A stretch of 47,819 nt of DNA from Sedimentisphaerales bacterium (GCA_016930635.1 JAFGGI010000024.1:1-47819), one strand, 5' to 3'; positions 25,601-34,048 are shown, counted from the stretch's first letter. A program made the numbers and translations. The notes: generated by a model not told the origin, from the sequence alone.

Positions 25601-25630
25601 GATATGGGCGCAGATGAATATCATCCTTAA
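19631..25630 (+). CDS. Giant secreted LamG and beta-helix protein with choice-of-anchor-Q-type repeats
   Basis: 1999-aa exoprotein. Signal peptide at residues 1-27 (…VTCAIADSPAP). Two LamG/concanavalin-like domains (about 30-250 and 256-485) share long near-identical stretches (NPPGEGES, ALEFTQGGHSYVDCGT, GKEDSWPVEYFWG). From ~494 (YVSPSGDD) three right-handed parallel beta-helix blocks follow, with repeats like ITNCIIYGN. The blocks end near 812, 1631 and 1999 with CIDxGxPxx…DIDGxxRxxGxxVDMGADE, the choice-of-anchor Q style. Likely binds or processes polysaccharide at the cell surface; no catalytic residues identified. No sortase or PEP-CTERM anchor at the C-terminus. AAGGAG before ATG; terminator at 25653. 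Confidence 0.85.
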   Translation: MKRHTFLAQIILSILVLMFSVTCAIADSPAPIAHWKLDEGGGTVALDDSGNGYNGTLEPNPPGEGESLPTWVSGKIDGALEFTQGGHSYVDCGTDPALCPTSEITAAAWVYVRGESQGNGIILIKQGPQGSSTASYSLIYDVDGEEEEKRFAVGIETEYNTWAGYYSSTTAALEKWYHVAFTYTSGSLKLYINGQLDKEWVGEEAPTGEIDLKDGHFMIGKEDSWPVEYFWGMIDDVRLYNTVLSAEEISDICGRGPIAHWKFDEGSGTVAVDVTGNGYDGTLGPNPPGEGESMPTWVPGKIGGALEFTQGGHSYVDCGTEGTNGLCPTSAITAAAWVYVRGESKGNGIILIKQGQASGTQELGEASYSLIYDVDGEGEGKFAVGLQTEGNPVWDDYHSKTTAILNRWHHVAFTYTSTPTSGLLRIYIDGEFDKEWTNVTGPIKETEELGAFLIGKEDSWPVEYFWGLIDDVRLYNRDLSEQEISELYDYESIFYVSPSGDDCSDPDCGTADKPFKTINHAVSMTIDDDMVVVMPGTYAESITVFGKSITITGTNPDDWDIIEDTIIDPTADGGPGSDYPGIKTYTSDADVTIEGLTIQNADVGIFVVGGSEADISKCILSENDTGIMAFLTEISVSSCKVLGSKIVGINLLRSQVEAAKQDVKNSLISGSTFDGILINGADHNITIRNNTIGGNANAGINVASGERTNLAITNCIIYGNGSGTPLIGIGSNDPAYPTYSCFENATGETNTAVEPIFETDGYHLSEDSEYCIDKGDPGFDYDDPPGEIDLDGQIRIFRKHKEFGRVDIGADEFCHDLYVKTTGHDDADGKTWDTALATIQEGVNSAGGSLNAPLTVYVKTGHYTTGPIEVAYDGTKIAFEGDVTVEAESGAFAVDPEKKHTLSTQPCLVTIHDCENIIIEGYETTDENERTVFKMQKDEYAPAHEFNTDDVDTINNTIRIPDHKFKEGAQVRYYYDKNPIKIWEVDKEVALPRAWYYIVSAKIDTVKLAKTEGGNPIDLYSAPSEEYHLLSGGEGRHVIRVTNCKDIEIRNVELKDSGGDGIWLGRDYIWEGEKKENQEKFRNYNENVTISNVICDNIYRNAIAVASVDGLLIENCNLNNTRGVDPESGIDFEPTRGHPDCKLKNIVVRNIEATNNTIGILVSLHALDGTSDDIDLVFEDILINNAFNGSDVYNATKGFGIDVAYIHDNEYGGSADGTINFNNVTIENAYKGILARKSRDNVNLTFTNCVIRDSIFKNIEIAEGTGIDEPGGVTFNDCQVVDNQNRPVIETEYYCGTNCYGIGYGEYADDLYEIYGTIYLLNNDYDPSPYYDWNGLTENELHDVEIDDEGHIITGLADFCKAFNRTTFAWYPSIQDAIDAASDGDVIEVMPDTHTENITFDGSKTITVRGMSPGVTEDTIITANDDVVSFLNGDESILKYITVEGGTTGIYCKGSSPTVNGCIIRNNSSSGIWCNRILPEGESSSSIITNCIIYGNSLGGICISWSEPDIRNCTIVDNGTGHPEAGGIYGALNGELPTITNCILWDNDSQDLDAGFTATYSCIEDGDEGQGNIGGSENNPLFVNPAEGDYHLQVESPCINAGAPGDYEGQIDIDGDRRVFGDGVDMGSDEFTTAKSNLFVDVDADAGGSGLSWGTAYNDLQDALAVAQSGDQIWVAVGTYKPDDTDKTVSFELVEDVAVYGGFVGSETSLNERNLSNPANETILNGDIDDDGLDLGNSQHVVKGADGAVLDGFTVKQGYADDSSNPYLPDAGGGMFNAEVSPIVRNCIFTENNALAGGGVCNVDSLAEFINCVFKDNCPAPIPAMYGSGMYCSNSANSNIGPAVTNCLFTRNYSAFGGDGIYIKDSSPKITNCTISGNGGVLTSGGALHFAGSGGPEVTNCILWGNDYGSEIYIEGSSINPVINYCDIKGGWATGTGNIGEDQINHDPDFATDGYHLTLNSPCIDAGSPYLNYDGQVDIDGQERVNGDYVDMGADEYHP

Positions 25631-25652
25631 TTTTTAAATTGGGTTAAAATTC

Positions 25653-25688
25653 AAGCCCCTGCGGTTTCGCAATCGCGGGGGCTTTTTT
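25653..25688 (+). terminator. Intrinsic terminator after the LamG/beta-helix gene
   Basis: AAGCCCC-TGCG pairs with CGCG-GGGGCTT around a short loop, followed by six T; it begins 22 bases after the stop codon. Confidence 0.85.
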
Positions 25689-25689
25689 A

Positions 25690-26400
25690 TTAGTCAGTTA
25701 TCGGTATTCAGTTATCGGTTATTATACAGTTATCAGTATTCGGTTATCGGTTATCAGATAGAGATTCTTCGGCGATGCCCCCTAAGGGGCAAGCTCAGAA
25801 TGACCCCACACCAATTTTGTTTTACCGTGGTGATAATGGAAGAACCGCCGCACCTGTTTTTTTTAATAAATTATGGAGATGAAGGAATGTTTAACATGTG
25901 CGGGGTAAATACCCAATTGGTGCGGGATGGAGATTGCCGCGGCCTTCGGCCTCGCAATGACAAAGAAAAGTTTGAAAGGTGGGAAGGTGAAAGGGTCATT
26001 GGTATTTAGTATATGGTATTTGGTAGGGGGCGGGAACTGTTTTTAACGTTCAACATTGAACATCTAACTTCGAACATCCAATGCGGAACCGCCTTCCGTC
26101 CTTCGTCCCTAAGGGACTACGGAGGACAGGTCGGCGGGGAATTTATTGCCCCCCGGTAAAACCAGGGGCTAACCGAAAAGCAACCCCACGACACGTCGTG
26201 GGGCTAAATATAAAACCCCGACTGTAGGGGTCGGGGCTAACCGAGATTTTTTAAACCCCCACTAAAAGTGGGGGCTAAATATTTAAACCCCCCGGCACAG
26301 GTCCGGGGGCTAAACGGGAGATTCTTCACTGCGTCCCTAAGGGGCAAGTTCAGAATGACATGGGGTGGGTAGAATAGGGTGGACAAAGGGTTAAAAAAAG
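25690..26400. repeat. Gene-free stretch of mixed palindromic repeats
   Basis: In order: AGTTATCGGTATTC repeats (25692-25761); GAGATTCTTC…TCAGAATGAC with a GCCCCCTAAGGGGC core (25761-25803); GAGATTGC…GCAATGACA with a GGCCTTCGGCC core (25931-25961); AACATTGAACATC-type repeat (26051-26080); CCGTCCTTCG…CGGAGGACAGG with a GTCCCTAAGGGAC core (26096-26130); five GC palindromes ending GGGGCTAA (26149-26313); and another GAGATTCTTC…TCAGAATGACA (26318-26360). The frame at 25800-26009 only translates repeats. Confidence 0.8.
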
Positions 26401-26415
26401 GGATAATGGTGGTGT

Positions 26416-27381
26416 ATGGGTGAAAACAGTAAGGAAAAATCAGTTAATTTGCTCTGGAAGATTCTTCCATTTGTTATCACTGCCTCGGCAGTATGCTATT
26501 TATTGACGTTTGAGACGACAGATAAGGTGTATTTCTATACCTTTGTGGCATTAGTGGCTGTGATTCTATGGCCTTTTTCGGTCGCAGTAATATGTATGAT
26601 ACGGGCGATAATCCTGGCAAAAATACTCGGGGTGTCATTGAACGCCAAGACGACCGAGCCGCGGTTGAGGAAATTTGGCCAGAGGGCTGAAAAATGGATG
26701 GCGATAACGTTATTCAACGCCCTGGCGGCTTTTCTGATCATATCTTTGATGGCGGTAAATTTTGTAAAAGCTGAGCGGAAAGAGCGGCCGCTGGAAATTA
26801 TTAAATCTAATCAGCCGATCCGTTTGAGTGAGGGTTCTGAGATTGACAAGGATTTGAATACTTTCGATAAGATCATGAGGCATTTGTGGAAGATATCTTT
26901 GACGGCGATCGCCATAGCAATAGTTCTTGTTCTGGTGTTAATTGTATTAAAAAAGGTTCCGCTGGAAAGGCCCGATACGGCTACTAAGGTAGTGATGTTT
27001 ATAGCGGGCAGTATGTTTGTAGTGCCCATAATCGCGGGATTCATGATAAGCGGTATAATGGAGAAGATGGTTCTGCGTGAGGTCAGGATTTTTTTGAATA
27101 ATGCTTCTGAGGCTGCCGAGGTGATTGTTGACGGCAAAGATGTCGAAGGAGATGAGCGGATAATCAAGGAGTTGGCTGCTATCGCTCCTATGAATGCGCA
27201 TAATTCCCGTGAGACGAAAAAGTTTCGCGTAGAGGTGAAAGATACTGACCAGAGCCTGACGATTTATCTGGCTCGGGATTCGGAATATATGCGTGAATAC
27301 TGGATTTTTTATCCCGGGTACAGGTACACTTCTGTTAATGAGATAGGCAGAATAAGAACAAACCTGTTCGATGACCACTGA
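26416..27381 (+). CDS. Four-helix membrane protein, unknown
   Basis: 321 aa with hydrophobic segments at about 13-30, 40-68, 98-116 and a long pair near 160-222 (ISLTAIAIAIVLVLVLIVL; VVMFIAGSMFVVPIIAGFMISGI). The C-terminal ~95 residues are soluble (VIVDGKDVEGDERIIKELAAI … YWIFYPGYRYTSVNEIGRIRTN) and look like a small alpha/beta domain that may sense or bind something. The ribosome-binding site is poor: AAAGGGA is 12 bases from ATG 26416. Followed 38 bases later by the methyltransferase gene, so co-transcription is possible. No family recognised. Confidence 0.65.
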   Translation: MGENSKEKSVNLLWKILPFVITASAVCYLLTFETTDKVYFYTFVALVAVILWPFSVAVICMIRAIILAKILGVSLNAKTTEPRLRKFGQRAEKWMAITLFNALAAFLIISLMAVNFVKAERKERPLEIIKSNQPIRLSEGSEIDKDLNTFDKIMRHLWKISLTAIAIAIVLVLVLIVLKKVPLERPDTATKVVMFIAGSMFVVPIIAGFMISGIMEKMVLREVRIFLNNASEAAEVIVDGKDVEGDERIIKELAAIAPMNAHNSRETKKFRVEVKDTDQSLTIYLARDSEYMREYWIFYPGYRYTSVNEIGRIRTNLFDDH

Positions 27382-27419
27382 GATTTTGAGTTCCGATTTT
27401 TAATGGCCACAGGAAGAGA

Positions 27420-29267
27420 ATGAAAGAGTTATTATCACAACGGGTCATAATCGGTGACGGAGCAATGGGCACCATGCTCTATGCTAAGGGTGTGTTTGTA
27501 AACACCTGCTTCGATGAGCTTTGCCTGACCAATTCAAATCTTATAAAAGACATTCACAGTCAATATGTTGCGGCTGGCGCTGATTTTATTGAGACCAACA
27601 GTTTCGGTGCGAGCGAAATTAAACTCGCGAAGTTCGGTCTTGCAGATAAGGTTGAAGAGATAAATTGTGCGGCTGCTGAAATTGCGAAAAAATGTGCCGG
27701 GGACAAAGTTTTTGCTGCAGGAGCTGTCGGGCCCTTGGGTGTTGATATTGCGCAGGGCGGCAGGGTGAGTGAAAAAGAAGTAATACAGGTTTTTGCGAAT
27801 CAGATAAAAGCACTTGTCAAAGGCGGGGTTGATTTTCTTCTCTTCGAAACATTCAGTAATTTAAAAGAACTGCTTTTAGCGATCAAAGCTGGGGGCGAGG
27901 TTTGCCAGTTGCCGATAGTTGCGCAGATGACAGTAACTGAATATAAGGAGACGCTCTATGGCGATAAATTATCTCCGGCGATGGCGGCTCTTGGCGAGAT
28001 AGAACAGGTTATTGCGGTAGGTCTTAACTGTTCATTGGGTCCTGCGGCGATGCTTGAGAGCCTGGAGTTTATAAAGAAAGCGACGACAAAACCGGTTTCA
28101 CTTCAGCCTAACGCCGGTTTGCCGAGAAGTGTCGACGGCAGGACGCTTTATATGTGCACGCCTGAATATATGGCAGAGTATGCTAAGCGGTTTTACGAAA
28201 AAGGTGTGCGTATTATAGGCGGCTGCTGCGGTACGACACCTGAGCATATAAAACAGATCGCAAAGGCTGTAAAGGCACTTGATAAGGCGATGATGACCAG
28301 GCCGAGTGCGATTAAAATAAGTCCGGCTCCCAAAGAGGCTGTCAGGCAAAAGCCGGTATCTCTTAAGGCCAAGTCGAAGTTTGGTGCTAAGCTTGCTGCG
28401 GGCAAAAAAGTTATCACGGTAGAAATTACGCCGCCAAGGGGGTCGGTAATTCATGAGCTTATAGAGAAGGTCAGGTTCTGCCGAAAGGCCGGTATTGATG
28501 CGGTTAATATTCCTGACGGGCCGCGGGCAAGTTCACGTCTGAGTGCGATGATAACAGCGATAAAGATCGAGCAGGCCTGTAATATTGAGACTATTCTGCA
28601 TTTTTGCTGCCGGGACAGGAATATTATAGCGATGCAGTCCGATTTGCTTGGGATTCATACGGTAGGGCTTCGCAATATTCTTGTGATAACAGGTGACCCG
28701 CCGAAGGTAGGTGAATATCCGGATGCTACGGGAGTTTTTGATCTTGATTCGGTGGCCCTTACTTCGGTTATCCGTGATCTGAATTGCGGAATTGATATTG
28801 CCGGTAATGGTTTTGCGTCGCCTACATCTCTTGTTATTGGTGTTGGCGCAAATCCTGTTGCTTCTGATTTGGACAGGGAAATAGAAAGGTATAGGGCCAA
28901 AGTTGCGGCAGGTGCTGAGTATGCGATAACTCAGCCGGTATTTGACGCTGAAAGTTTTCTTAATTTTCTGGATAAAACGAAAGACTGTAAGATTCCTGTT
29001 ATTGCGGGGATTTGGCCGTTTACGAGTTATAAAAATGCTGAGTTTATGGCTAATGAGGTACCCGGCGTTGTTGTGCCGCAGGAATTTCTTAATAAGATGT
29101 CGCAGGCAAGGGACCGGGCGCAGAGCAGGAGGATGGGCGTTGAGATCGCAAGAGGATTAATAAAGCAGATAAACGACCATGTGGCGGGATTTGCGATAAG
29201 TGCGCCGTTCGGAGATGTGAAAATGGCACTTGCTGTTGCAGGGAAAATTGATGTAAGTCAGATTTAG
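27420..29267 (+). CDS. Bifunctional homocysteine S-methyltransferase / 5,10-methylene-THF reductase
   Basis: 615-aa fusion of the YitJ type. Residues ~1-290 form a zinc-dependent methyltransferase barrel with Cys204 (GLNCSLG) and Cys269-Cys270 (GGCCGTTPEH) as the metal ligands. Residues ~320-610 form a MetF-like flavin barrel (VITVEITPPRG, ITGDPPKVGEYP, YAITQPVFDAESF, VIAGIWPFTS). It would supply methyl groups for methionine synthesis by linking folate reduction to homocysteine methylation. There is no cobalamin-binding domain, so if it acts with MetH the partner is elsewhere. AGGAAGAGA precedes ATG. Confidence 0.92.
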   Translation: MKELLSQRVIIGDGAMGTMLYAKGVFVNTCFDELCLTNSNLIKDIHSQYVAAGADFIETNSFGASEIKLAKFGLADKVEEINCAAAEIAKKCAGDKVFAAGAVGPLGVDIAQGGRVSEKEVIQVFANQIKALVKGGVDFLLFETFSNLKELLLAIKAGGEVCQLPIVAQMTVTEYKETLYGDKLSPAMAALGEIEQVIAVGLNCSLGPAAMLESLEFIKKATTKPVSLQPNAGLPRSVDGRTLYMCTPEYMAEYAKRFYEKGVRIIGGCCGTTPEHIKQIAKAVKALDKAMMTRPSAIKISPAPKEAVRQKPVSLKAKSKFGAKLAAGKKVITVEITPPRGSVIHELIEKVRFCRKAGIDAVNIPDGPRASSRLSAMITAIKIEQACNIETILHFCCRDRNIIAMQSDLLGIHTVGLRNILVITGDPPKVGEYPDATGVFDLDSVALTSVIRDLNCGIDIAGNGFASPTSLVIGVGANPVASDLDREIERYRAKVAAGAEYAITQPVFDAESFLNFLDKTKDCKIPVIAGIWPFTSYKNAEFMANEVPGVVVPQEFLNKMSQARDRAQSRRMGVEIARGLIKQINDHVAGFAISAPFGDVKMALAVAGKIDVSQI

Positions 29268-29273
29268 AACCGC

Positions 29274-29672
29274 CTACGATTTAAATCCGCTATTTTTTGA
29301 CAGGAATTGAAATTCCTTTTCAAAAACTTTTTCGAAATCATAAACGTTTTTGAATTCTTCTATGGAATCTTCCGGGCGGGCATACATCCACTTGTGTTCG
29401 ACCATTAAATATACGATATGGCCGAAGTCGTATGTAGATTTTATGCTGAGCTGATTTAGAACAACCTTTGCCATTCGTCCCCATTTTTCAGCGGCTAACT
29501 CTGCCAGGCTCAGGCAAAGCTGTTTTCCGGATATATGGTGCGGGCCTTCGTTTTCGACTTCATCGCCATAGTGTTTTTTGACGGCCCGGCCCAGTCCTTC
29601 GTGTACAAATTCGAATGCCCGGACTGGATATCTGCCGTCGATTCTGGCAATTTCTTTTATGCTTTTTTTCAT
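29274..29672 (-). CDS. Minf_1886 family protein (planctomycete/verrucomicrobial conserved protein)
   Basis: 132-aa soluble protein. The string RYPVRAFEFVHEGLGRAV near the N-terminus, HISGKQLCLSLAELAAEKWGRMA in the middle, STYDFGHIVYLMVEH and YDFEKVFEKEF at the end match the conserved family I know from planctomycetes and verrucomicrobia (Minf_1886). Function unknown. Start ATG 29672 is chosen: it lies 7 bases after the metG stop and gives the family length. An upstream frame to 29759 would overlap metG by 80 bases; ATG 29711 is another option. Last gene of the tmk-holB-ricT-metG cluster. Confidence 0.8.
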   Translation of the reverse strand: MKKSIKEIARIDGRYPVRAFEFVHEGLGRAVKKHYGDEVENEGPHHISGKQLCLSLAELAAEKWGRMAKVVLNQLSIKSTYDFGHIVYLMVEHKWMYARPEDSIEEFKNVYDFEKVFEKEFQFLSKNSGFKS

Positions 29673-29679
29673 AATCTTT

Positions 29680-31683
29680 TCAATGCACTCTCTGTCCGGG
29701 TTCTGCACCATTGTCAACGCTGAGCATAAAGATATCGGAACCGCCTGGTCCTGCGGCAAGTATCATACCCTCTGATAATCCGAATTTCATTTTTCTCGGT
29801 TTTAAGTTCGCAACGCAGATGACTAATTTTCCGACCAGATCGGCCGGTTTATAAGCTTTTGCGATTCCCGCAAAGACATTTTTAGTAACGCCGCCTATAT
29901 CAAGTTCCAGATGCAGCAGCTTATCTGCGCCTTCGACCGCTTCGGCCCTGGTAACCTTTGCTATGCGCAGGTCAACTTTCATAAAATCGTCTATTGTACA
30001 TTCCGGCGCGATGGGTTCATCAAGAGTTGTCTGCGGTTTTTGCTCGGCCTGTTCATTTTTGGTTTCTTCTATCATGGCCTGTACCTTATCCTTATCTATT
30101 CTTTCAGCGAGTCTTATATATTCGTTTATTTTCTGATTTTCCAGAGCTTTCTCAACATCTGCAAACGACAAGTTTTCAATGCCGAGAATCTTTTCAATTT
30201 TTCCGGCAAATATCGGAAGTACTGGCTTTAGATATACAGCCAGGACTTTAACTGCGTTTACAATTACAGTCAGTGTGGTACGTGTTTTTTCGACATCGGT
30301 TTTTATCGTTGTCCAGGGTTGGTTCTGCTCGACGTATCGATTAGCTGTATCGGCGAGTGCAGCGATCTGACGGACAGCAGAAGCGTAGTTGAGATTTTCA
30401 TAGTCGTTTATTATCTGCTGCCTGGCAGAAGTAAGCTGGGCGAGTAATTCTTTGCCTTCTTTGTCAATAGTTCCGAGTTTTGAGTCAAGTTTTCCCGTCA
30501 GCATCGGCACAGACCTGCTTGCAAGGTTTGCAAGTTTTCCAACGAGGTCGGAATTTATCTTTGCGACAAAATCGTCGAGGCTCAGGTCGATATCATCTAC
30601 GCCATCGGTCAACTTACTTGCGTAATAGTATCTAAGGTGTTCCGGGTCAAGATGTTTAGCATAGGTGGCTGCTTTGATGAACGTGCCTTTCGACTTGCTC
30701 ATTTTCACGCCGTTGACAGTAAGGAATCCGTGTACGAAAAGTTTATTGGCGATCTTAAAACCTGCGCCGGTCAGCATTGCCGGCCAGAACAGGGCGTGGA
30801 AATACATAATGTCTTTGCCGATGAAATGGTAAAGCTCGTAATCTTCGCCGTTCCAGACTTTTTCGAAATCCAGTCCGTTCTTATCGCAGTAATTTTTACA
30901 GCTTGCCATATAACCTATCGGTGCATCGAGCCAGACGTAGAAAAATTTATTTTCTTCGCCCGGGATCTTGAATCCGAAATAAGGTCCATCTCGTGAAATA
31001 TCCCAGTCTTTAAGGCCTGCCGCGAACCATTCATCGAGTTTGTTGGCGACACTTTTGCCGGTGTGCCCCGATGCCATCAGTTCTTTTAGCTGTTGCTTAT
31101 AGTCTGCGAGCTTGAAAAAGTAATGGATACTTTTCTTTATAGTAGGTTTTGTTCCGCATGTTGCGCAAGCCGGTTTGATCAGTTCGGTCGGCTGATATGT
31201 TCCTCCGCAGGTGTCGCAGGAGTCGCCGTACTGGTCTTCGGCCTTGCATTTCGGGCAGGTACCTTTGATAAATCTGTCCGGCAAAAACATTTTGCAGTTA
31301 TCGCAAAATGCCTGCTCGATTTCCCTTTTTATAATCGAACCTCTTTTATTCAGATGTTCAAAGACCAGTTCGCTTAACTGTCTGTTTTCGTCAGAGTGCG
31401 TGGAATAGAAGTTATCGAATTCTATATGAAAGCTTTTGAAGTCTCTGACGTGTTCGGCGTACATTCTTTCTATGAGTTTTTCAGGCGGTAAACCCTGGGC
31501 CTTTGCACTGATCATTATAGGTGTACCATGGGTGTCATCTGCGCAAAAATACAGGCACTGATTACCGTTTGCTTTCTGGAATCTCACCCAGATATCTGTC
31601 TGTAAATATTCTACAAGATGGCCGATGTGTATCGGGCCGTTGGCATAAGGCAAGGCTGATGTTACAACGATTTTTCGATTCAT
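29680..31683 (-). CDS. metG: Methionyl-tRNA synthetase with C-terminal tRNA-binding domain
   Basis: Charges tRNA-Met. 667 aa. HIGH-type HIGH at residues 19-22 ([10 protein letters not shown]), KMSKS at 327-331, and a connective-peptide zinc region with four CxxC knuckles (CDNC…CPKC…CDTC…CATC), the two-zinc MetG type. The C-terminal ~105 residues ([16 protein letters not shown] … [26 protein letters not shown]) form the EMAPII/Trbp111-like dimerising tRNA-binding domain. ATG follows the ricT stop with no gap (TAA-ATG), indicating translational coupling. Confidence 0.97.
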   Translation of the reverse strand: MNRKIVVTSALPYANGPIHIGHLVEYLQTDIWVRFQKANGNQCLYFCADDTHGTPIMISAKAQGLPPEKLIERMYAEHVRDFKSFHIEFDNFYSTHSDENRQLSELVFEHLNKRGSIIKREIEQAFCDNCKMFLPDRFIKGTCPKCKAEDQYGDSCDTCGGTYQPTELIKPACATCGTKPTIKKSIHYFFKLADYKQQLKELMASGHTGKSVANKLDEWFAAGLKDWDISRDGPYFGFKIPGEENKFFYVWLDAPIGYMASCKNYCDKNGLDFEKVWNGEDYELYHFIGKDIMYFHALFWPAMLTGAGFKIANKLFVHGFLTVNGVKMSKSKGTFIKAATYAKHLDPEHLRYYYASKLTDGVDDIDLSLDDFVAKINSDLVGKLANLASRSVPMLTGKLDSKLGTIDKEGKELLAQLTSARQQIINDYENLNYASAVRQIAALADTANRYVEQNQPWTTIKTDVEKTRTTLTVIVNAVKVLAVYLKPVLPIFAGKIEKILGIENLSFADVEKALENQKINEYIRLAERIDKDKVQAMIEETKNEQAEQKPQTTLDEPIAPECTIDDFMKVDLRIAKVTRAEAVEGADKLLHLELDIGGVTKNVFAGIAKAYKPADLVGKLVICVANLKPRKMKFGLSEGMILAAGPGGSDIFMLSVDNGAEPGQRVH

Positions 31684-32769
31684 TTACTGTTCCTCATTAT
31701 TTTGTTGTTCATTCAGGCTGTCTGAGATCTCGTCATCAATGTTTTCATCATCATTGTCATCATCATCTTCTTCATAGTCATTTTCTTCTTCAGGTTCCTG
31801 TTTTTTGTCGACAGGTTTTTTCCTGTACGAAGGATCTGGTTTTTTCTTTTGCTGCTGTTGTTTAGCGGGAAGTTCGAGAATGACTATTTCTTCCACCGGA
31901 ACAGCAAAAACCTTACCATCATCGGTTTTTACGGATACAAGCTGGGTTAAGACCTGGGTATCGACGACGAATCCTTCACCCTGCGAAGTTTTGACACGAG
32001 TTCTTTTTTTCGGCAGTCGTTTAACGAGGTCTTTATACGTATGGTCTTCATATCTGAGGCAGCATTTTAATCTTCCGCAATAACCGGAGATTTTCGACGG
32101 GTCTAAAGTAGCTTTTTGCAGTTTTGCCATTTTCATATTTACCGGCTGAAGTATTTTCAGGAATCTTGCACAGCAGCATTCCTGCCCGCAGACTTCGACA
32201 TCTGCAGCGACTTTGGCGGCGTCTCTCGAGCCGAGCTGTCTCATTTCAATTCTTGTTTGAAATTCTTTTGCAAGTTTTTTGACGAGTTCTCGAAAATCTA
32301 TTCTGCTGTCTGCGGTGAAGTAGAAAATGATTCTTTCGCCGCCGAAGACATGTTCGATATCGACCAGTTTCATGGGCAGTTTCATTTCTTTTACGAACTG
32401 GCGGCACTTATTGAGTTCGTTTTTTGCGCCGTCATTGATGTGTCTTTCTTCGCTGAGGTCCTGTTCTGTAGCATAACGTACGAATTTGCCTCCTGCTGTT
32501 ATGGGGCAGTTTTCGTGTCCCTGGCCGTAATAATCAACAACAGCCTGGGCGGATTTTTTGAAAACACCTGATTTATAACAGAATCTTCCGACCACCTCAC
32601 CGATTTCCAGTCCTCTGTCGGTTTTTATCATAACCTTGCTGTTAGCTTTAGGCATATGCTTTTCGTTGTGCGTAAACCATCCGACGATGCCGGTCATGCC
32701 GTATCGGACGAGCATTCTCTTTTCTGCAGGGTTATGCTTATGTTTTTGTTTTGTATCTGTATCGTTCAT
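31684..32769 (-). CDS. ricT: PSP1-domain protein, RicT/YaaT-like
   Basis: 361 aa. The core shows the RicT signature: VMIKTDRGLEIGEVVG, CRQFVKEMKLPMKLVDIEHVFGGERIIFYFTADSRIDFRELVK, then the cysteine cluster GQECCCARFL and SGYCGRLKCCLRYE. In Bacillus the homologue joins RicA and RicF in a complex with iron-sulfur clusters that promotes RNase Y processing; whether RicA/RicF homologues exist here is not visible. The last ~70 residues are a disordered Lys-then-Asp/Glu-rich tail (EEENDYEEDDDDNDDENIDD), longer than usual. It sits between holB and metG, as in many bacteria. Confidence 0.88.
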   Translation of the reverse strand: MNDTDTKQKHKHNPAEKRMLVRYGMTGIVGWFTHNEKHMPKANSKVMIKTDRGLEIGEVVGRFCYKSGVFKKSAQAVVDYYGQGHENCPITAGGKFVRYATEQDLSEERHINDGAKNELNKCRQFVKEMKLPMKLVDIEHVFGGERIIFYFTADSRIDFRELVKKLAKEFQTRIEMRQLGSRDAAKVAADVEVCGQECCCARFLKILQPVNMKMAKLQKATLDPSKISGYCGRLKCCLRYEDHTYKDLVKRLPKKRTRVKTSQGEGFVVDTQVLTQLVSVKTDDGKVFAVPVEEIVILELPAKQQQQKKKPDPSYRKKPVDKKQEPEEENDYEEDDDDNDDENIDDEISDSLNEQQNNEEQ

Positions 32770-32812
32770 ATATAAGATAAAATCCTGTTTTTTGGTTTAA
32801 TATCGGCAATAT

Positions 32813-33913
32813 TTAATTGGTTATCATAGCAGAATTTGCAAAGTTTATCAACAGGCGTTCAAAAACAAGTTTTTCGTTGACTGAGGCGTCGATAAACCGG
32901 CCGGCCGTGAAGCAATCTTCGATCAATTTGGCACAATTTTCGGCCCCTCGGTTTTGCTCAATAGCCTGTATCTGTCCGGCCTGGTCGAAGTTTATCATTT
33001 TTTCTGCTTTAAGCTGCTTCATAGCGTCATCGAGCGAGGATATGACCATCTGCACAAAAATCTTTTTAATCTGCCTGCCTATATCCGCTTTGCTTGTATC
33101 GTTTTTAATCTTCATCCAGCTCTCGGTCAATTTCGAAGCCGTTGAATTTATCCATTGTGCGATGTCGACGCTGTCGGCCAGTTGGCACCTGCAGATGCGT
33201 TTTAGAAACTCTTTTTTGATTTCATAGAAGGAAGGTTCAATGGCTGAAAGCATCTGTGCCTGTCCGATGCTTCCGCCGGTAAATCTTGCCCAGAACTTCG
33301 CTTCATTTTTATTAATCCCTGCCTGGACCAGATGGGCAATTATCTTTTCTTCGTCTAAAGGCCCGAACCGTACTATCTGGCATCGCGATCTTGTCGTAGG
33401 TAATAAATTATCAAGTTTCGTACATAGTAATATAATGAAGCTGGCGGCGGGTGGTTCTTCAAGGACTTTTAAGAGTGCATTTTGGCTGGCGGCATTTAGT
33501 TTTTCGGCTTCACTCACTATAAATACTTTCGCTGCCGACAGCGCGGGTTTTGTCTGGACCTTGTCAATCAGAAATTCTCTTATAACATCTATGGGCAGGT
33601 CCACAGGCTGTCTTTTTCTTTTCTGTGCGTCTTTTACAAATTTGATTAATTCCTTATAGATATGATGAAAGTCCGGATGGCTGTCACCTTCGAAACATCT
33701 GCAGGATTCACATTTTCCGCAGCTATCGGCAAAATTATCTTTAATTATTGGTGAATAGCACAGCAGGAGTTTGCTCCAGGTGCCGGCTGTGCAGAATTTA
33801 CCGACGCCATCGGCTCCTGCGAAGATATAGGCGTGCGGAAGTCTGCCGCAAGCGTATGCCCGCTGCAGAGAGTTGACGGCTTTATCCTGACAAAAAATTT
33901 CAGATAAGTTCAT
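32813..33913 (-). CDS. holB: DNA polymerase III delta' subunit
   Basis: Clamp-loader subunit, 366 aa. PHAYIFAGADGVGKF (about 26-40) is a P-loop-like segment with Lys followed by Phe instead of Ser/Thr, so ATP hydrolysis is unlikely, as is common for delta'. CGKCESCRCFEGDSHPDF supplies the zinc cysteines. ALLKVLEEPPAASFIILLCTK and PTTRSRCQIVRF (SRC motif) are diagnostic. Downstream of tmk and upstream of ricT; a 135-base spacer with a long palindrome separates it from tmk. Confidence 0.9.
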   Translation of the reverse strand: MNLSEIFCQDKAVNSLQRAYACGRLPHAYIFAGADGVGKFCTAGTWSKLLLCYSPIIKDNFADSCGKCESCRCFEGDSHPDFHHIYKELIKFVKDAQKRKRQPVDLPIDVIREFLIDKVQTKPALSAAKVFIVSEAEKLNAASQNALLKVLEEPPAASFIILLCTKLDNLLPTTRSRCQIVRFGPLDEEKIIAHLVQAGINKNEAKFWARFTGGSIGQAQMLSAIEPSFYEIKKEFLKRICRCQLADSVDIAQWINSTASKLTESWMKIKNDTSKADIGRQIKKIFVQMVISSLDDAMKQLKAEKMINFDQAGQIQAIEQNRGAENCAKLIEDCFTAGRFIDASVNEKLVFERLLINFANSAMITN

Positions 33914-33942
33914 TTGTTTCTTTGGTTACGTATTACGTTTAT

Positions 33943-34024
33943 CGGTTGCGATGCTCGTTTCGTTTTACGTTAACCGTGACGAGTTGCACAATACCGCAAG
34001 GCATCCCTAACGGGACCGCAACCG
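33943..34024. repeat. Inverted repeat between tmk and holB
   Basis: CGGTTGCG (33943-33950) and CGCAACCG (34017-34024) are perfect 8-bp arms enclosing further small complementary segments, including a CCCTAACGGG core near 34005. It may act as a transcript stabiliser or partial terminator within the tmk-holB operon, or be a mobile palindrome. Confidence 0.5.
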
Positions 34025-34048
34025 AAGAACATAATTTCAAGTTACAGT

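Noticed and set aside
25800-26009. 69-codon frame after the LamG gene terminator
   Set aside because: Composed largely of repeat translation (GDCRGLRPRNDKEK from a GAGATTGC repeat); no start signal.
33184-33203. Second sigma-54-like TGGCAC
   Set aside because: Lies inside holB on the coding-opposite strand and the GG/GC spacing is 11, not 10.
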